The notes: generated by a model not told the origin, from the sequence alone. Counted from the stretch's first letter, positions 1 to 8,922 are shown. The stretch: DNA of 43,311 nt from Candidatus Igneacidithiobacillus taupoensis (GCA_021375695.1 JAEPKX010000010.1:3648-46958), one strand, 5' to 3'. Numbers and translations are program-made.

Positions 1-1503
1 ATCGAGCAACACTACGGTCACCCCATGGACATGGAATGGGCCAAGGACGGGCTGGAAGGCAAAATCTACATCGTCCAGGCGCGGCCCGAGACCGTTGCCT
101 CCCAGCGCCGCGCCACCCAAATTGAAAGCTATGTGCTCGACGGCCAGGGCGAACCTTTGGCCAGCGGCCGCTCGGTCGGGGAAAAAATTGCCAGCGGCCG
201 CGCCCGGGTGATTCCCGACGTGGCGCACCTGAGCGACTTCCAGCCCGGCGAAGTGCTGGTGGCCGACACCACCACCCCCGACTGGGAGCCGGTAATGAAA
301 ACCGCCGCGGCCATCGTCACCAACCGCGGCGGCCGAACCTGCCATGCGGCCATCATTGCTCGCGAGCTGGGAATCCCGGCAGTGGTCGGCGCCGGCAACG
401 CCACCAGCGTCGTGCCCAGTGGCGAGACGGTCACCGTCTCCTGCGCCGAGGGCGACGCGGGCAAGGTCTACCGGGGCGCCGTGCCGTTTCACGTCGACAA
501 GGTCGAGGTCGGCGACATCCCGCGCCCGGCCACGCAAATCATGATCAATCTCGGCAACCCGGACGTTGCCTTCAAAACCGCGTTCCTGCCCAATGACGGG
601 GTCGGCCTGGCGCGCATGGAATTCGTCATCAATGAATCCATCCGCGCGCATCCCTTGGCGCTGCTGCACCCGGAGAAGGTCAAGGACCCTGCGGCGCGTG
701 CGGCCATCGCGCGGCTGCTAAGCGGCGACGCCGATGGGGCAAGCTTTTTTGTGCAGAAGCTGTCCGAAGGCATCGGCACCATCGCCGCGGCGTTCTGGCC
801 CAAGCCGGTGGTGGTGCGCATGTCCGACTTCAAGTCCAACGAATACGCCAGCCTCATCGGCGGCGCCGACTTCGAGCCCGACGAGGACAACCCCATGCTC
901 GGCTTCCGCGGCGCCTCGCGCTACGCCCATCCAGCGTATGCCGAAGGCTTCCGCCTGGAATGCCTGGCGATGAAGCGGGTGCGCGAAGACATGGGGCTGA
1001 GCAATGTGATCCTCATGCTGCCCTTCGTGCGCCGCGTGCAGGAGGCCGACGCGGTACTGGCGAAAATGGCCGAATACGGCCTGGCGCGCGGCGAAGCGGG
1101 GCTACAGATTTACGCCATGTGCGAGATCCCCAACAACGTCATACTCATCGACCAGTTTGCGCGGCGTTTCGATGGCTTCTCCATTGGTTCCAACGATCTC
1201 ACCCAGCTCACCCTGGGCGTGGACCGCGACAGCGAAATCGTGGCCTTCGACTACGACGAGCGCGACGATGGGGTCAAGGAAATGATCCGCCTGGCGGTGC
1301 AGGGCTGCCGTCGCAATGGCATCCACTCCGGTTTGTGCGGCCAGGCCCCGTCAGACTACCCGGAGATGGCGCAATATCTGGTCGAACTGGGCATCGACAG
1401 CATGAGCCTGAACCCGGACACCGTCATCGCCACCACCCGGCATGTGCTCGACGTGGAGGCCCGCCTGAAGAAAAAAGGAAGTTCCGAACAGCAACAGCCC
1501 TAA
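1..1503 (+). CDS. ppsA: phosphoenolpyruvate synthase (pyruvate, water dikinase), 3' part
   Basis: The reading frame is open from base 1, so the gene starts upstream of the window. About 500 C-terminal residues are present, against roughly 790 for the family. The enzyme makes PEP from pyruvate and ATP (AMP and phosphate released), the gluconeogenic bypass of pyruvate kinase. The visible part begins in the end of the ATP-grasp domain (HYGHPMDMEWAKDG). It then shows the swivelling phosphohistidine domain, with the catalytic His in GGRTCHAAIIAREL near base 350. Last comes the PEP/pyruvate-binding barrel, with NPMLGFRGASRY, SIGSNDLTQLTLGVDRD and the C-terminal CGQAPSDYP. It is intact as far as seen. 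The stop lies 19 bases before the next start, so it is probably the upstream part of the same operon as pyk, which runs the opposite reaction. Confidence 0.95.
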   Translation: MEQHYGHPMDMEWAKDGLEGKIYIVQARPETVASQRRATQIESYVLDGQGEPLASGRSVGEKIASGRARVIPDVAHLSDFQPGEVLVADTTTPDWEPVMKTAAAIVTNRGGRTCHAAIIARELGIPAVVGAGNATSVVPSGETVTVSCAEGDAGKVYRGAVPFHVDKVEVGDIPRPATQIMINLGNPDVAFKTAFLPNDGVGLARMEFVINESIRAHPLALLHPEKVKDPAARAAIARLLSGDADGASFFVQKLSEGIGTIAAAFWPKPVVVRMSDFKSNEYASLIGGADFEPDEDNPMLGFRGASRYAHPAYAEGFRLECLAMKRVREDMGLSNVILMLPFVRRVQEADAVLAKMAEYGLARGEAGLQIYAMCEIPNNVILIDQFARRFDGFSIGSNDLTQLTLGVDRDSEIVAFDYDERDDGVKEMIRLAVQGCRRNGIHSGLCGQAPSDYPEMAQYLVELGIDSMSLNPDTVIATTRHVLDVEARLKKKGSSEQQQP

Positions 1504-1522
1504 GTCCCCTTTGGAGGTTCCT

Positions 1523-2515
1523 ATGCGTTGCCTGGTCACCAGTGCCCGTCCCTATGATCGGGAATTTTTGGAGGCGGCCAATCAAGGCCGCCACGAACTG
1601 GTCTTTACCGAAAGCCCACTCCAGGCCCGTACGGCTTTCATGGCCCAAGACTTTCGAGCGGTCTGCCCATTTGTGGATGACCGTCTGGATGAAGCTACCC
1701 TGCAAACCCTGGCGCGGCTGGGTACCCGGCTCGTGGTCCTGCGCAGTACCGGCTACAACCATGTGGATATTCGTGCCGCCGAGCGTTTGGGGATCGAAGT
1801 CATGCGCGTGCGGGAATATTCCCCCTATGCGGTTGCGGAATTCGCCATGGCCCTAATGTTGAGTCTCAATCGGAAGGTGCATCGGGCCTACAATCGCGTT
1901 CGGGAAGGAAATCTCCTCCTCGATGGCTTGCTGGGTTTTGATATGCACGGCAAAACCGTGGGTATTGTCGGCACCGGCAAGATCGGTACCGCCCTTGCCA
2001 GGATTTTGCAGGGTATGGGCTGCCAGCTCTTGGGCTACGATGTCGTACAAAACCCCCAATGCAAGGCCTTGGGCCTGGACTATGTGCCCCTCGAAGAACT
2101 GCTGCAAAAAAGCCAAATCGTGAGCCTGCATCTCCCCCTGTTCCCCGAGACGCAGCACCTCATCAACGCCGAGCGGCTTGCCTTGCTGCAACCCGGTGCC
2201 ATCCTTATCAATACCAGCCGGGGGGGCTTGATCGATACCACTGCCCTCATTGCCGCCCTCAAGAGTCGTCATCTGGGTGCCGTCGGCCTGGATGTCTATG
2301 AGGAAGAAGCAGATCTATATTTTCGGGATCACTGCGATGATGTGATTTGCGACGACACTTTTGTGCGTTTGCTGACTTTTCCCAATGTGATCGTCACCGG
2401 GCACCAAGGTTTCTTTACCCGAGAGGCTCTGCAAACCATCGCGGCCACCACCATCCAGAATCTTAGCGACTACAGTGAGGGCCGTGCCAACGGCAATGAG
2501 GTGCGTGCCCAATGA
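1523..2515 (+). CDS. ldhA: D-lactate dehydrogenase, D-2-hydroxyacid dehydrogenase family
   Basis: 330 residues, the usual length for fermentative D-lactate dehydrogenase, which reduces pyruvate to D-lactate with NADH. The NAD-binding Rossmann motif GIVGTGKIG lies at residues 147-155. INTSRGG supplies the substrate-binding Arg region. VTGHQGFFT holds the probable catalytic His294; the GHQxF form is typical of LdhA rather than of phosphoglycerate or glycerate dehydrogenases. I chose the ATG at 1523 because TTGGAGG sits 5-11 bases upstream; the in-frame TTG at 1511 is part of that ribosome site. The stop overlaps the next start by 4 bases (ATGA). A different 2-keto acid substrate cannot be excluded. 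Confidence 0.88.
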   Translation: MRCLVTSARPYDREFLEAANQGRHELVFTESPLQARTAFMAQDFRAVCPFVDDRLDEATLQTLARLGTRLVVLRSTGYNHVDIRAAERLGIEVMRVREYSPYAVAEFAMALMLSLNRKVHRAYNRVREGNLLLDGLLGFDMHGKTVGIVGTGKIGTALARILQGMGCQLLGYDVVQNPQCKALGLDYVPLEELLQKSQIVSLHLPLFPETQHLINAERLALLQPGAILINTSRGGLIDTTALIAALKSRHLGAVGLDVYEEEADLYFRDHCDDVICDDTFVRLLTFPNVIVTGHQGFFTREALQTIAATTIQNLSDYSEGRANGNEVRAQ

Positions 2516-3138
2516 CCGCACCGATCAACCCCTCTTGTCCTCCGACAACCGTCCAATTTCCCAGCAGTGACGGGCTTCAACTCGAAGCCGATCTCTATCC
2601 AGGGCAGTCCCATTGGCTCCTTCTCTTTCATGGTAAAGCCTACCATAAAGAAATCTGGAAAGATCAGCTCCTCGCTGGATTGTCCAGTGCCGACCTTACC
2701 ATGCTGGCAGTCAACTTTCGGGGCTATGGTCAGTCCCAGGCGGGTGCCCCAGATTATGATCAAGATGTCCTAGCAGCACTGCATTATGCTTGGGCAAAGG
2801 GAGCAAGCACGGTGACTGCCTTGGGGGCCTCCATGGGAGGAACGGCTCTATTGCAGGCAATGACCTGCATGGAAGCAATACTCGATGGGGTCATCTTGCT
2901 CTCCCCCGCCGGACAACCCAAGGATCTGGCTCTTCTTGGGGGAAAGGCAAGAAAGGGTTTGCTGCTCTATAGTGAAAAGGAAGCCTACGCAGAAAATTGC
3001 GAGCGGGTGCGGCAGGGTCTTCCCTTTCCGCTCGAAGTTCACACTTGGCCTGGGAACTTGCATGCCCACCAATTGTTGGCCGATCCCATCACGGGTCCCC
3101 AGGTGCGATCCGTAATCCTGGGATTTCTGGAGGCATAA
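2512..3138 (+). CDS. alpha/beta hydrolase of unknown substrate
   Basis: 208 residues, a small single-domain alpha/beta hydrolase. It has the oxyanion-side LLLFHGKAYHKE motif, the VNFRGYGQS turn, the nucleophile elbow GASMGG with Ser107, and a late His in NLHAHQLL that would complete a catalytic triad. No signal peptide is seen, so it should be cytoplasmic. It begins inside the ldhA stop (ATGA overlap), so it is probably translated with it. A 65-base gap follows. The substrate cannot be read from the sequence. In this neighbourhood an esterase or thioesterase acting on a central-metabolism ester is possible, but that is only inference. Confidence 0.75.
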   Translation: MTAPINPSCPPTTVQFPSSDGLQLEADLYPGQSHWLLLFHGKAYHKEIWKDQLLAGLSSADLTMLAVNFRGYGQSQAGAPDYDQDVLAALHYAWAKGASTVTALGASMGGTALLQAMTCMEAILDGVILLSPAGQPKDLALLGGKARKGLLLYSEKEAYAENCERVRQGLPFPLEVHTWPGNLHAHQLLADPITGPQVRSVILGFLEA

Positions 3139-3203
3139 CCAAGACTTTTTTCAACTGGATTCGCCGCCAAAGAATCCTCGCCACCATACGGAGCTATTGA
3201 GGC

Positions 3204-3707
3204 ATGGATACATCCATCGATCCCAAAAAATGGGAACAACAGACGGTAGAAGAATCCTTCCAGGCGTTGGAGAGCAGCTCCCAAGGCTTGACTACTGCCG
3301 AGGCCAGCAAGCGTCTTGAAACCTTCGGTCTAAATGCGCTGGAAGAACACGACATCCCCCTCTGGAAAAGGCTGATCAGCTATTTCTGGGGACCTATACC
3401 CTGGATGATTGAAGCCGCTGCCCTTCTCTTTGCCATCAACAGCGACTGGAAAAGTTTTGGCGTCATTTTTGCCATGCTACTCATCCATGGTGGCATCGTT
3501 TTTTCGCGCGGACTCCCCTTCCTCATCCCGCTCACCTTCCTATTGCTGGTGTTGGTGACCTCCATTCCTGTGGCCATGCCGGTCGTTCTCTCGGTCACCA
3601 TGGTTTTGGGGACACTGTCTCTTTCCCGAATGAAGGAAGACATGGCCTTGCACCGCGTCGTTCGGCAAGCCTTTCGAAACTGGCAGCAAGGAGCCAAGCA
3701 AAAATGA
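3204..3707 (+). pseudogene. gutted H+-efflux P-type ATPase (open 167-residue relic)
   Basis: The N-terminus (QGLTTAEASKRLETFGLNAL) and first membrane hairpin (YFWGPIPWMIEAAALLFAI) match plasma-membrane H+-ATPases and resemble the full-length copy at 17117. The frame then jumps from the second membrane helix (near base 3500) straight to the third/fourth helix region (FLIPLTFLLLVLVTSIPVAMPVVLS). The actuator domain with its TGES loop is missing. The frame ends soon after the fourth helix with a basic tail, with no DKTGT phosphorylation site, nucleotide domain or GDGVNDAP hinge. It cannot be an ion pump. The deletions leave the frame open, and its TGA overlaps the gpmI ATG by 4 bases. It may be a decaying paralogue kept in frame by coupling, or a small membrane protein with a new role. 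Confidence 0.8.
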
Positions 3708-5239
3708 ATGCTCTCACCCGGAAAACTCCCCCATTGCGCCCGGTATTGTTGGTGATCTTTGATGGCTTTGGCCTCAATCCCAATCGTGCCTTCAACGGCT
3801 GGGCCCAAGCTCGCACCCCCCATCTGGACCATTACTTTGCGAGCTGCCCGCATTCGGCCCTGCAGGCGTCCGGACGGGCCGCAGGCCTGCCCGATGGCCA
3901 GTTTGGCAACTCCGAAGTGGGCCACCTGACCCTGGGTGCCGGTCGGGTCTTGCTCCAGGACCTGGTACGGATTTCCGAAAGTCTGGCTGCTGGAGAATTT
4001 GCCAGGATCCCGGCCTGGCAAGAGTTCCTGCAAGGGCGCCACCGACTCCACCTGGTGGGAATGATCTCCAACGGTGGTGTGCACTCCCACATCGATCACC
4101 TGCTCGGGATCCTCCCCCTGGTGGTGGCGGCCGGGGTGGAGCCCATCGTGCATATGATCACCGATGGCCGTGATACCGCTCCCCAATGCGCCGACCAGTT
4201 CGCAACAACAGTGGAAGAGCGCCTGCAACAATTGGGCAAAGGTCGCATTGCCACCATCTGTGGGCGCTACACTGCCATGGACCGCGCCGGTCACTGGGAC
4301 CGCACCCAGCAAGCATGGGAGGCATTGGTCTTGGGTAAGGGTCAGCTTGCCAGTGATGCGGTCACGGCCATTCACGCTGCCTGGCAGCGGGGGGAAAAGG
4401 ATGAGTTCATCCAACCCACCCTGCTTGGGGACCCCAGGCAAGATCGCATTGCCCCAGGGGAAGCCGTGTTCTTTTTCAATTTCCGCTCCGATCGCATGCG
4501 GCAATTGAGCGCCGCCCTCGGTATGCCCGACTTCCAGGGCTTTGACCGTGGTCCAGAACAGGCCCGACCCGTGCTCTGCATGACCTCCTACAATGATGAA
4601 TATTCCTTTCCGGTACTCTTTCCACCGGAAATTCCCCACCAGGTCCTGGCAGAAGTCGTGAGTGAGGCGGGCTTGCAGCAGTTCCATTGTGCCGAAACCG
4701 AGAAGTACGCCCATGTCACCTACTTTTTCAATGGAGGGCGGGAAGAGCCCTTCCCCGGAGAAGATCGGACCATCATCCCCTCGCCCCAGGTAGCGACCTA
4801 TGATCTACAACCGGAAATGAGCGCTCCCCAGGTGGCCGATCGCATTATCGCTGCCGTGGAAAGCGGCCAATATGCTTTCATCCTGGTCAACTTTGCCAAT
4901 GGCGACATGGTCGGCCATACGGCCAAGATCCCCGCCATTCTCCGCGCCGTGGAAACCTTGGATCTACAATTTCATCGGGTTGCCCAAGCGGCCTTACAGG
5001 CTGGATTTCAGGTGATCTTGACGGCAGACCATGGCAACTGTGACGAGATGGTGGACCCCCTCACCGGCGCTCCCCATACCCAACACACGGTCTATCCCGT
5101 GCCTTTTCTGCTCTTAGGTGCGGGCCATCGGCGACTGGGGATCGGGCGAGGCATTGCCGATGTGGCCCCGACGGTGCTGGAACTACTGGGCATCCCCCAG
5201 CCCACCGAAATGACCGGACGGAGTTTGTTGTTGGCGTAA
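3704..5239 (+). CDS. gpmI: 2,3-bisphosphoglycerate-independent phosphoglycerate mutase
   Basis: 511 residues, full length for the Mn-dependent iPGM family that interconverts 3- and 2-phosphoglycerate in lower glycolysis. The alkaline-phosphatase-fold metal ligand is Asp20 (IFDGFG). The phosphorylated catalytic serine is Ser70 in GNSEVGHLT. The transferase-domain signatures HMITDGRDT, GRYTAMDRAGHWDR and FNFRSDRMRQL are present. The second metal set appears in NFANGDMVGHT, TADHGNCDEM and HTQHTVYPVPF. The start overlaps the end of the ATPase relic (ATGA). Together with eno and pyk further down the same operon it completes the route from 3-phosphoglycerate to pyruvate. Confidence 0.96.
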   Translation: MNALTRKTPPLRPVLLVIFDGFGLNPNRAFNGWAQARTPHLDHYFASCPHSALQASGRAAGLPDGQFGNSEVGHLTLGAGRVLLQDLVRISESLAAGEFARIPAWQEFLQGRHRLHLVGMISNGGVHSHIDHLLGILPLVVAAGVEPIVHMITDGRDTAPQCADQFATTVEERLQQLGKGRIATICGRYTAMDRAGHWDRTQQAWEALVLGKGQLASDAVTAIHAAWQRGEKDEFIQPTLLGDPRQDRIAPGEAVFFFNFRSDRMRQLSAALGMPDFQGFDRGPEQARPVLCMTSYNDEYSFPVLFPPEIPHQVLAEVVSEAGLQQFHCAETEKYAHVTYFFNGGREEPFPGEDRTIIPSPQVATYDLQPEMSAPQVADRIIAAVESGQYAFILVNFANGDMVGHTAKIPAILRAVETLDLQFHRVAQAALQAGFQVILTADHGNCDEMVDPLTGAPHTQHTVYPVPFLLLGAGHRRLGIGRGIADVAPTVLELLGIPQPTEMTGRSLLLA

Positions 5240-5272
5240 GCAAAGGAAAATCTTGCAAAGGAGATCAGGTAC

Positions 5273-5623
5273 ATGTCTGCAAAAGAACAGATACAAGAAG
5301 TCGAGCAACTCACCGAGGGGTTGAAGGGTCAATATCCCGCCGAGATCAATTCCTTTTTGGGATTCATGGGAAAAGCCGAAGGGAATCCCGCGTTGAGCAA
5401 GGCCCAAAAGGAACTGATCAATGTTGCCTTATCTGTAGCGGCCCAATGCGAGTGGTGTATTGCCCTGCATGTGAGAAGTGCGATCAAGGCCGGCGCCAGT
5501 CGCGATGAAATCATGAGCGCCGGGTTTCAGGCAGTTTTGATGCATGGGGGTCCCGCCCTGATGTATCTCGTCCCACTCACCAAAGCCATCGATGAATTTC
5601 TTGCGGAGGAACAACATGGATAG
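5273..5623 (+). CDS. carboxymuconolactone decarboxylase / AhpD-like protein
   Basis: 116 residues, a single alpha-helical CMD-fold domain. The AhpD-type redox motif CEWC with a following His (Cys59, Cys62, His66) is present, which points to alkylhydroperoxidase-like or general thiol redox chemistry rather than carboxymuconolactone decarboxylation. A strong ribosome site (AAAGGAGAT) precedes the ATG at 5273. The stop lies 8 bases inside pdhA, so the two are probably co-translated. In AhpD systems the thiol pair is reduced by lipoylated E2, so location directly before a PDH operon is suggestive: lipoyl-dependent peroxide reduction is a reasonable inference but not shown. Confidence 0.85.
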   Translation: MSAKEQIQEVEQLTEGLKGQYPAEINSFLGFMGKAEGNPALSKAQKELINVALSVAAQCEWCIALHVRSAIKAGASRDEIMSAGFQAVLMHGGPALMYLVPLTKAIDEFLAEEQHG

Positions 5624-6671
5624 GAACCACCTGCTGGCCATGCTCCGGGACATGCTGCGGGCGCGGGCCTTTGAGGAAGCCGCCGCCCAAAGCTATGCCC
5701 AAGGGGACATTGCCGGTTTCTTGCACCTGTATCCAGGCGAAGAGGCCGTCGCTGTCGGCGTCCTTCATGCCAGTGAACCGGGGGATTACATCGTCAGTAC
5801 TTATCGAGAACATGTCCATGCCCTGGTCCGCGGCATTCCCGCCCGTGCCCTCATGGCCGAACTCTTTGGCAAAAAAACCGGGGTGAGTTCCGGGCTCGGG
5901 GGCTCCATGCATCTTTTCGATCGGGAACGCCGTTTTCTGGGCGGCTACGCCATTGTCGGAGAAACCTTTCCCATCGCCCTTGGGGCCGCCTATGCCGTTG
6001 CTTATCGTCGCTTACCGGAAGCCGTAATTTGCTTTTTTGGCGATGGCGCCGTCAATCAAGGAACCTTCCACGAATCCCTGAACATGGCAGCATTATGGAA
6101 ACTCCCCATTTTTTTCGTTTGCGAAAACAATCACTATCAGATTGGCACCGAAATCCATCGCCACTCGGCCCTGACCGATGTCTATAAACGGGCCTGTGCC
6201 TATGGGATCCCCGCCGAACAAGTGGACGGCATGGACGTACTCGCCGTCCATGGGGCGGCCCAACGGGCCCTCGATCGGGTCCGCAGCGGCGATGGCCCGC
6301 AATTTCTGGAGCTCACCACCTATCGCTATCGCGGACATTCCATGGCCGATCCCGGCACCTATCGGCCGGCGGCGGAACTCAAGGCCTATGAAGCAGCCGA
6401 TCCCATTGCCGCTGCCATCCACGAATTTTCGTTCCAATATCCCTCTGGCCAACTGCCCCAGGACTGCCTCCAACGCTTTACCGAGCATTGCTGCACCGCA
6501 GGCCAGGTGGACGAAGCTGCCATTGCGCGCCTTCGCCAGGAAGTACAGGCCGAAATGGACGATGCCCGCCAATTTGCCAAGGAAAGCCCGGCCCCAAGCC
6601 TGGAAGATGCTTGGGCGGCATTGACCCGTAATCACCGTCTGGAAATTTTGATGGAAGGAGTGGGCGCATGA
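5616..6671 (+). CDS. pdhA: pyruvate dehydrogenase E1 component, alpha subunit
   Basis: 351 residues from the ATG at 5616, which has GGAGGA just upstream; an in-frame ATG at 5592 is less well placed. This subunit binds thiamine diphosphate and, with PdhB, decarboxylates pyruvate and acetylates the E2 lipoyl arm. The ThDP/Mg motif runs from GDG (residues 142-144) to ENN (170-172). Also seen are STYREHVHALVRG, the GLGGSMHLFD loop and YRYRGHSMADPG, all typical of the alpha2beta2 class E1. Its stop overlaps pdhB (ATGA). A branched-chain 2-oxoacid or acetoin dehydrogenase is an alternative, but the flanking ackA, acyltransferase and pyruvate genes favour pyruvate. Confidence 0.92.
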   Translation: MDRNHLLAMLRDMLRARAFEEAAAQSYAQGDIAGFLHLYPGEEAVAVGVLHASEPGDYIVSTYREHVHALVRGIPARALMAELFGKKTGVSSGLGGSMHLFDRERRFLGGYAIVGETFPIALGAAYAVAYRRLPEAVICFFGDGAVNQGTFHESLNMAALWKLPIFFVCENNHYQIGTEIHRHSALTDVYKRACAYGIPAEQVDGMDVLAVHGAAQRALDRVRSGDGPQFLELTTYRYRGHSMADPGTYRPAAELKAYEAADPIAAAIHEFSFQYPSGQLPQDCLQRFTEHCCTAGQVDEAAIARLRQEVQAEMDDARQFAKESPAPSLEDAWAALTRNHRLEILMEGVGA

Positions 6672-7663
6672 GTGAATGGCTCTATTGGCAGGCATTGAAC
6701 CGAGCCCTCGATGCCGAGCTCGCAGCCGATGATAGCGTTTTTACCCTCGGGGAGGATGTCGGTCTCTATGGCGGTACCTATCGAGTGACCGAAGGCCTCC
6801 TTGCCAAATATGGCGAATGGCGGGTGCGCGATACCCCTATCTCCGAAAATAGTTTTACGGGACTTGGGGTAGGCGCCGCGATGCTCGGCTTGCGCCCAGT
6901 AGTGGAAATCATGACCGTGAATTTTGCCTTGCTGGCCATGGATGCCATCGTCAACATGGCGGCCAAAATCCCGTTCATGTCGGGCGGTCAGTTTCCCATG
7001 GGCCTGACCCTGCGCATGCCAGGCGGGGTTGCCAAGCAGTTGGGAGCCCAGCATTCCCAACGTCTGGAGGCCATGTTCATGGGGGTACCGGGCCTGCGCA
7101 TGGTCGTCCCCAGCACACCCCAGGATGCCTATTGGCAGCTGCGCCAAGCCATCCGCAGCGATGACCCGGTGATTGTCCTCGAACACGAACTGCTCTATTT
7201 CAGTAAAGGGGAAGTGGACGAAGGAGCGAGCGCACCTCCCATCCACCAAGCCCTGCTCCGCCGGGAAGGCAGGGATCTCACCTGCATTGCCTACTCCCGC
7301 ATGGTTCAGCTTACCCTCCTTGCCGCCGAAGAACTAGCCAAGGAGGGAATCGAGATGGCCGTCATCGACCTGCGCAGTCTCTCGCCCATCGACTGGAAGA
7401 CTTGCGCAGACTCGGTCAACAGCACCCATCGCTGTTTGATCGTCGAGGAGGATTGCCAATTTGCCGGTGCCGGTGCCGAACTGGCTGCTACCTTGCAGGA
7501 ACAGTGTTTTTATCTTTTGGACGCCCCAATCGGCAGAGTGGCGGGTCTGCCAATCCCTACTCCCTTCAATGGCGACCTGGAAGCGGCAAGCATCCCGCGC
7601 GTCGAAGACATCGTCCAGGCCGCCCGGAAGCAGCTTGGTCAAAGCAAAGGAGTTTCTCGATGA
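6668..7663 (+). CDS. pdhB: pyruvate dehydrogenase E1 component, beta subunit
   Basis: 331 residues, full length. It carries the beta-subunit signatures LGEDVGLYGGTYRVTEGL, DTPISENSFTGLGVGAAM, RMPGGVAKQLGAQHSQ, the VVPSTPQDAYW segment and VIDLRSLSPIDW. It pairs with PdhA to form the alpha2beta2 E1, and its C-terminal domain docks onto E2. It overlaps pdhA at its start and pdhC at its end by ATGA, so the three subunits should be made in matched amounts. No odd substitutions were noticed. Confidence 0.93.
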   Translation: MSEWLYWQALNRALDAELAADDSVFTLGEDVGLYGGTYRVTEGLLAKYGEWRVRDTPISENSFTGLGVGAAMLGLRPVVEIMTVNFALLAMDAIVNMAAKIPFMSGGQFPMGLTLRMPGGVAKQLGAQHSQRLEAMFMGVPGLRMVVPSTPQDAYWQLRQAIRSDDPVIVLEHELLYFSKGEVDEGASAPPIHQALLRREGRDLTCIAYSRMVQLTLLAAEELAKEGIEMAVIDLRSLSPIDWKTCADSVNSTHRCLIVEEDCQFAGAGAELAATLQEQCFYLLDAPIGRVAGLPIPTPFNGDLEAASIPRVEDIVQAARKQLGQSKGVSR

Positions 7664-8922
7664 AAAAAGAACCGATTCTGATGCCGGTTCTCTCGGATAC
7701 CATGCAAACCGGTCGATTAACACGTTGGAACAAATCTGTTGGCGATCCAGTCCACAAAGGCGACGCCATTGCCGAAGTCGAAACCGACAAGGCGATTTTG
7801 GATGTAGAAGCCTTTGCCGATGGCTATCTCGCCGGCCCCTTGGCCCCCCTGGACGAGGACATTCCCGTGCGCCAAGTCATCGGCTATCTGGTAGATACCC
7901 CACCGGCAGCCCAACGTGCAGACTCGGCTCCCCAGCAGGAAAAACCAGCCAGCAAATCTGCCGTTCCAGAAACTCTAGACCGCCCCCATCCGGCTGCATC
8001 CGAAGCCCCGTCAAGCCAACCTGTTACCGTCGCACCCATCACCCAGTCCGCTACAAAAACCCATGTCGAAACCTCTGCAGGGTCGCTTTCTGCCCAAGTC
8101 TCTGCCGAAGCAAGTCCCAGGGTCGCCAACCCTCACCCAGCCGGTGTGGTCGGTGCCACCCCTTATGCCCGGGCCCTTGCCCAGGACCTGGATATGGATA
8201 TCCGCCAGGTTGCGCCGGGTCCCGATGGTTCCATTCACGCGAGTCAAGTACTGGCTGCTGCGTTGGCACCACAGCATGTCGATCTTCGTTTCAGTCCACC
8301 CTATGAGATCCACAAAGCAAGCAGCATGCGCGCAGCCGTTGCAAGGAATATGGTGGCGACACTGCAAACCCCCACCTTCCGTATCAGTGGTCGTTTTGAC
8401 CTCTCTCCCTTACACCAGCAAAGCAAAAACCAGGGGGTGAGCTTGACCCTGGCCCTGGCGCGAGCTTGTGCGTTGACGGTTGCAGAAGATCCCTGGTTCA
8501 ACCATTGCTGGACCCCACAGGGCCTAGCCATCCGCAAACGCGTGGATGTAGGCATTGCGGTAGATACCAATGGCGGGCTGGTCACGCCGGTACTTCGTGA
8601 TATGGCCACGCGCCCTCTCCCCGATTTGGCCGAAGACTGGCGTATTTTGCTGAACAAAAGCAAAAGCGGCAGGCTCGTACCAGAAGATTATCAGGGTGCC
8701 AGCTTTTATCTTTCCAATCTGGGTATTTTCCCGGAGATTACCCAATTTGACGCCATCGTCCCGGTTGGGGCATCAGCCATCCTGGCGGTATCGGCTCCCG
8801 GAACGGACGGCTGTACCGATCTCACGCTCAGTTGTGACCATCGAGTCATTTTTGGCGCGGACGCCGCGCGCTTCCTCCAACGCCTGGCACAACGCTTACG
8901 GAATCTGGCATGGCTGCAGTAA
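7660..8922 (+). CDS. pdhC: dihydrolipoamide acetyltransferase (PDH E2)
   Basis: 420 residues: one N-terminal lipoyl domain with the lipoylated Lys44 in ETDKA, a long Pro/Ala/Ser-rich linker (about residues 85-160), a peripheral subunit-binding domain (GATPYARALAQDLDMD) and a C-terminal acyltransferase domain. The transferase motif usually written HRxxDG reads DHRVIFGADAA here, so Phe stands where Asp or Asn is common; plastid and cyanobacterial E2 proteins have Tyr there, as I recall, so activity is not ruled out. The ATG overlaps the pdhB stop. No dihydrolipoamide dehydrogenase (E3) follows, so E3 must be encoded elsewhere. The stop lies 13 bases inside ackA. Confidence 0.92.
   Translation: MKKEPILMPVLSDTMQTGRLTRWNKSVGDPVHKGDAIAEVETDKAILDVEAFADGYLAGPLAPLDEDIPVRQVIGYLVDTPPAAQRADSAPQQEKPASKSAVPETLDRPHPAASEAPSSQPVTVAPITQSATKTHVETSAGSLSAQVSAEASPRVANPHPAGVVGATPYARALAQDLDMDIRQVAPGPDGSIHASQVLAAALAPQHVDLRFSPPYEIHKASSMRAAVARNMVATLQTPTFRISGRFDLSPLHQQSKNQGVSLTLALARACALTVAEDPWFNHCWTPQGLAIRKRVDVGIAVDTNGGLVTPVLRDMATRPLPDLAEDWRILLNKSKSGRLVPEDYQGASFYLSNLGIFPEITQFDAIVPVGASAILAVSAPGTDGCTDLTLSCDHRVIFGADAARFLQRLAQRLRNLAWLQ

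Noticed and set aside
960-1856. A 298-codon plus-strand frame across the end of ppsA and the start of ldhA
   Set aside because: It overlaps two well-supported genes in another frame and has no family motif; its length reflects G+C-rich codon shadowing.
3380-4714. A 444-codon minus-strand frame opposite gpmI and the ATPase relic
   Set aside because: gpmI is unmistakable on the plus strand, and the minus frame shows no domain and starts without a ribosome site.
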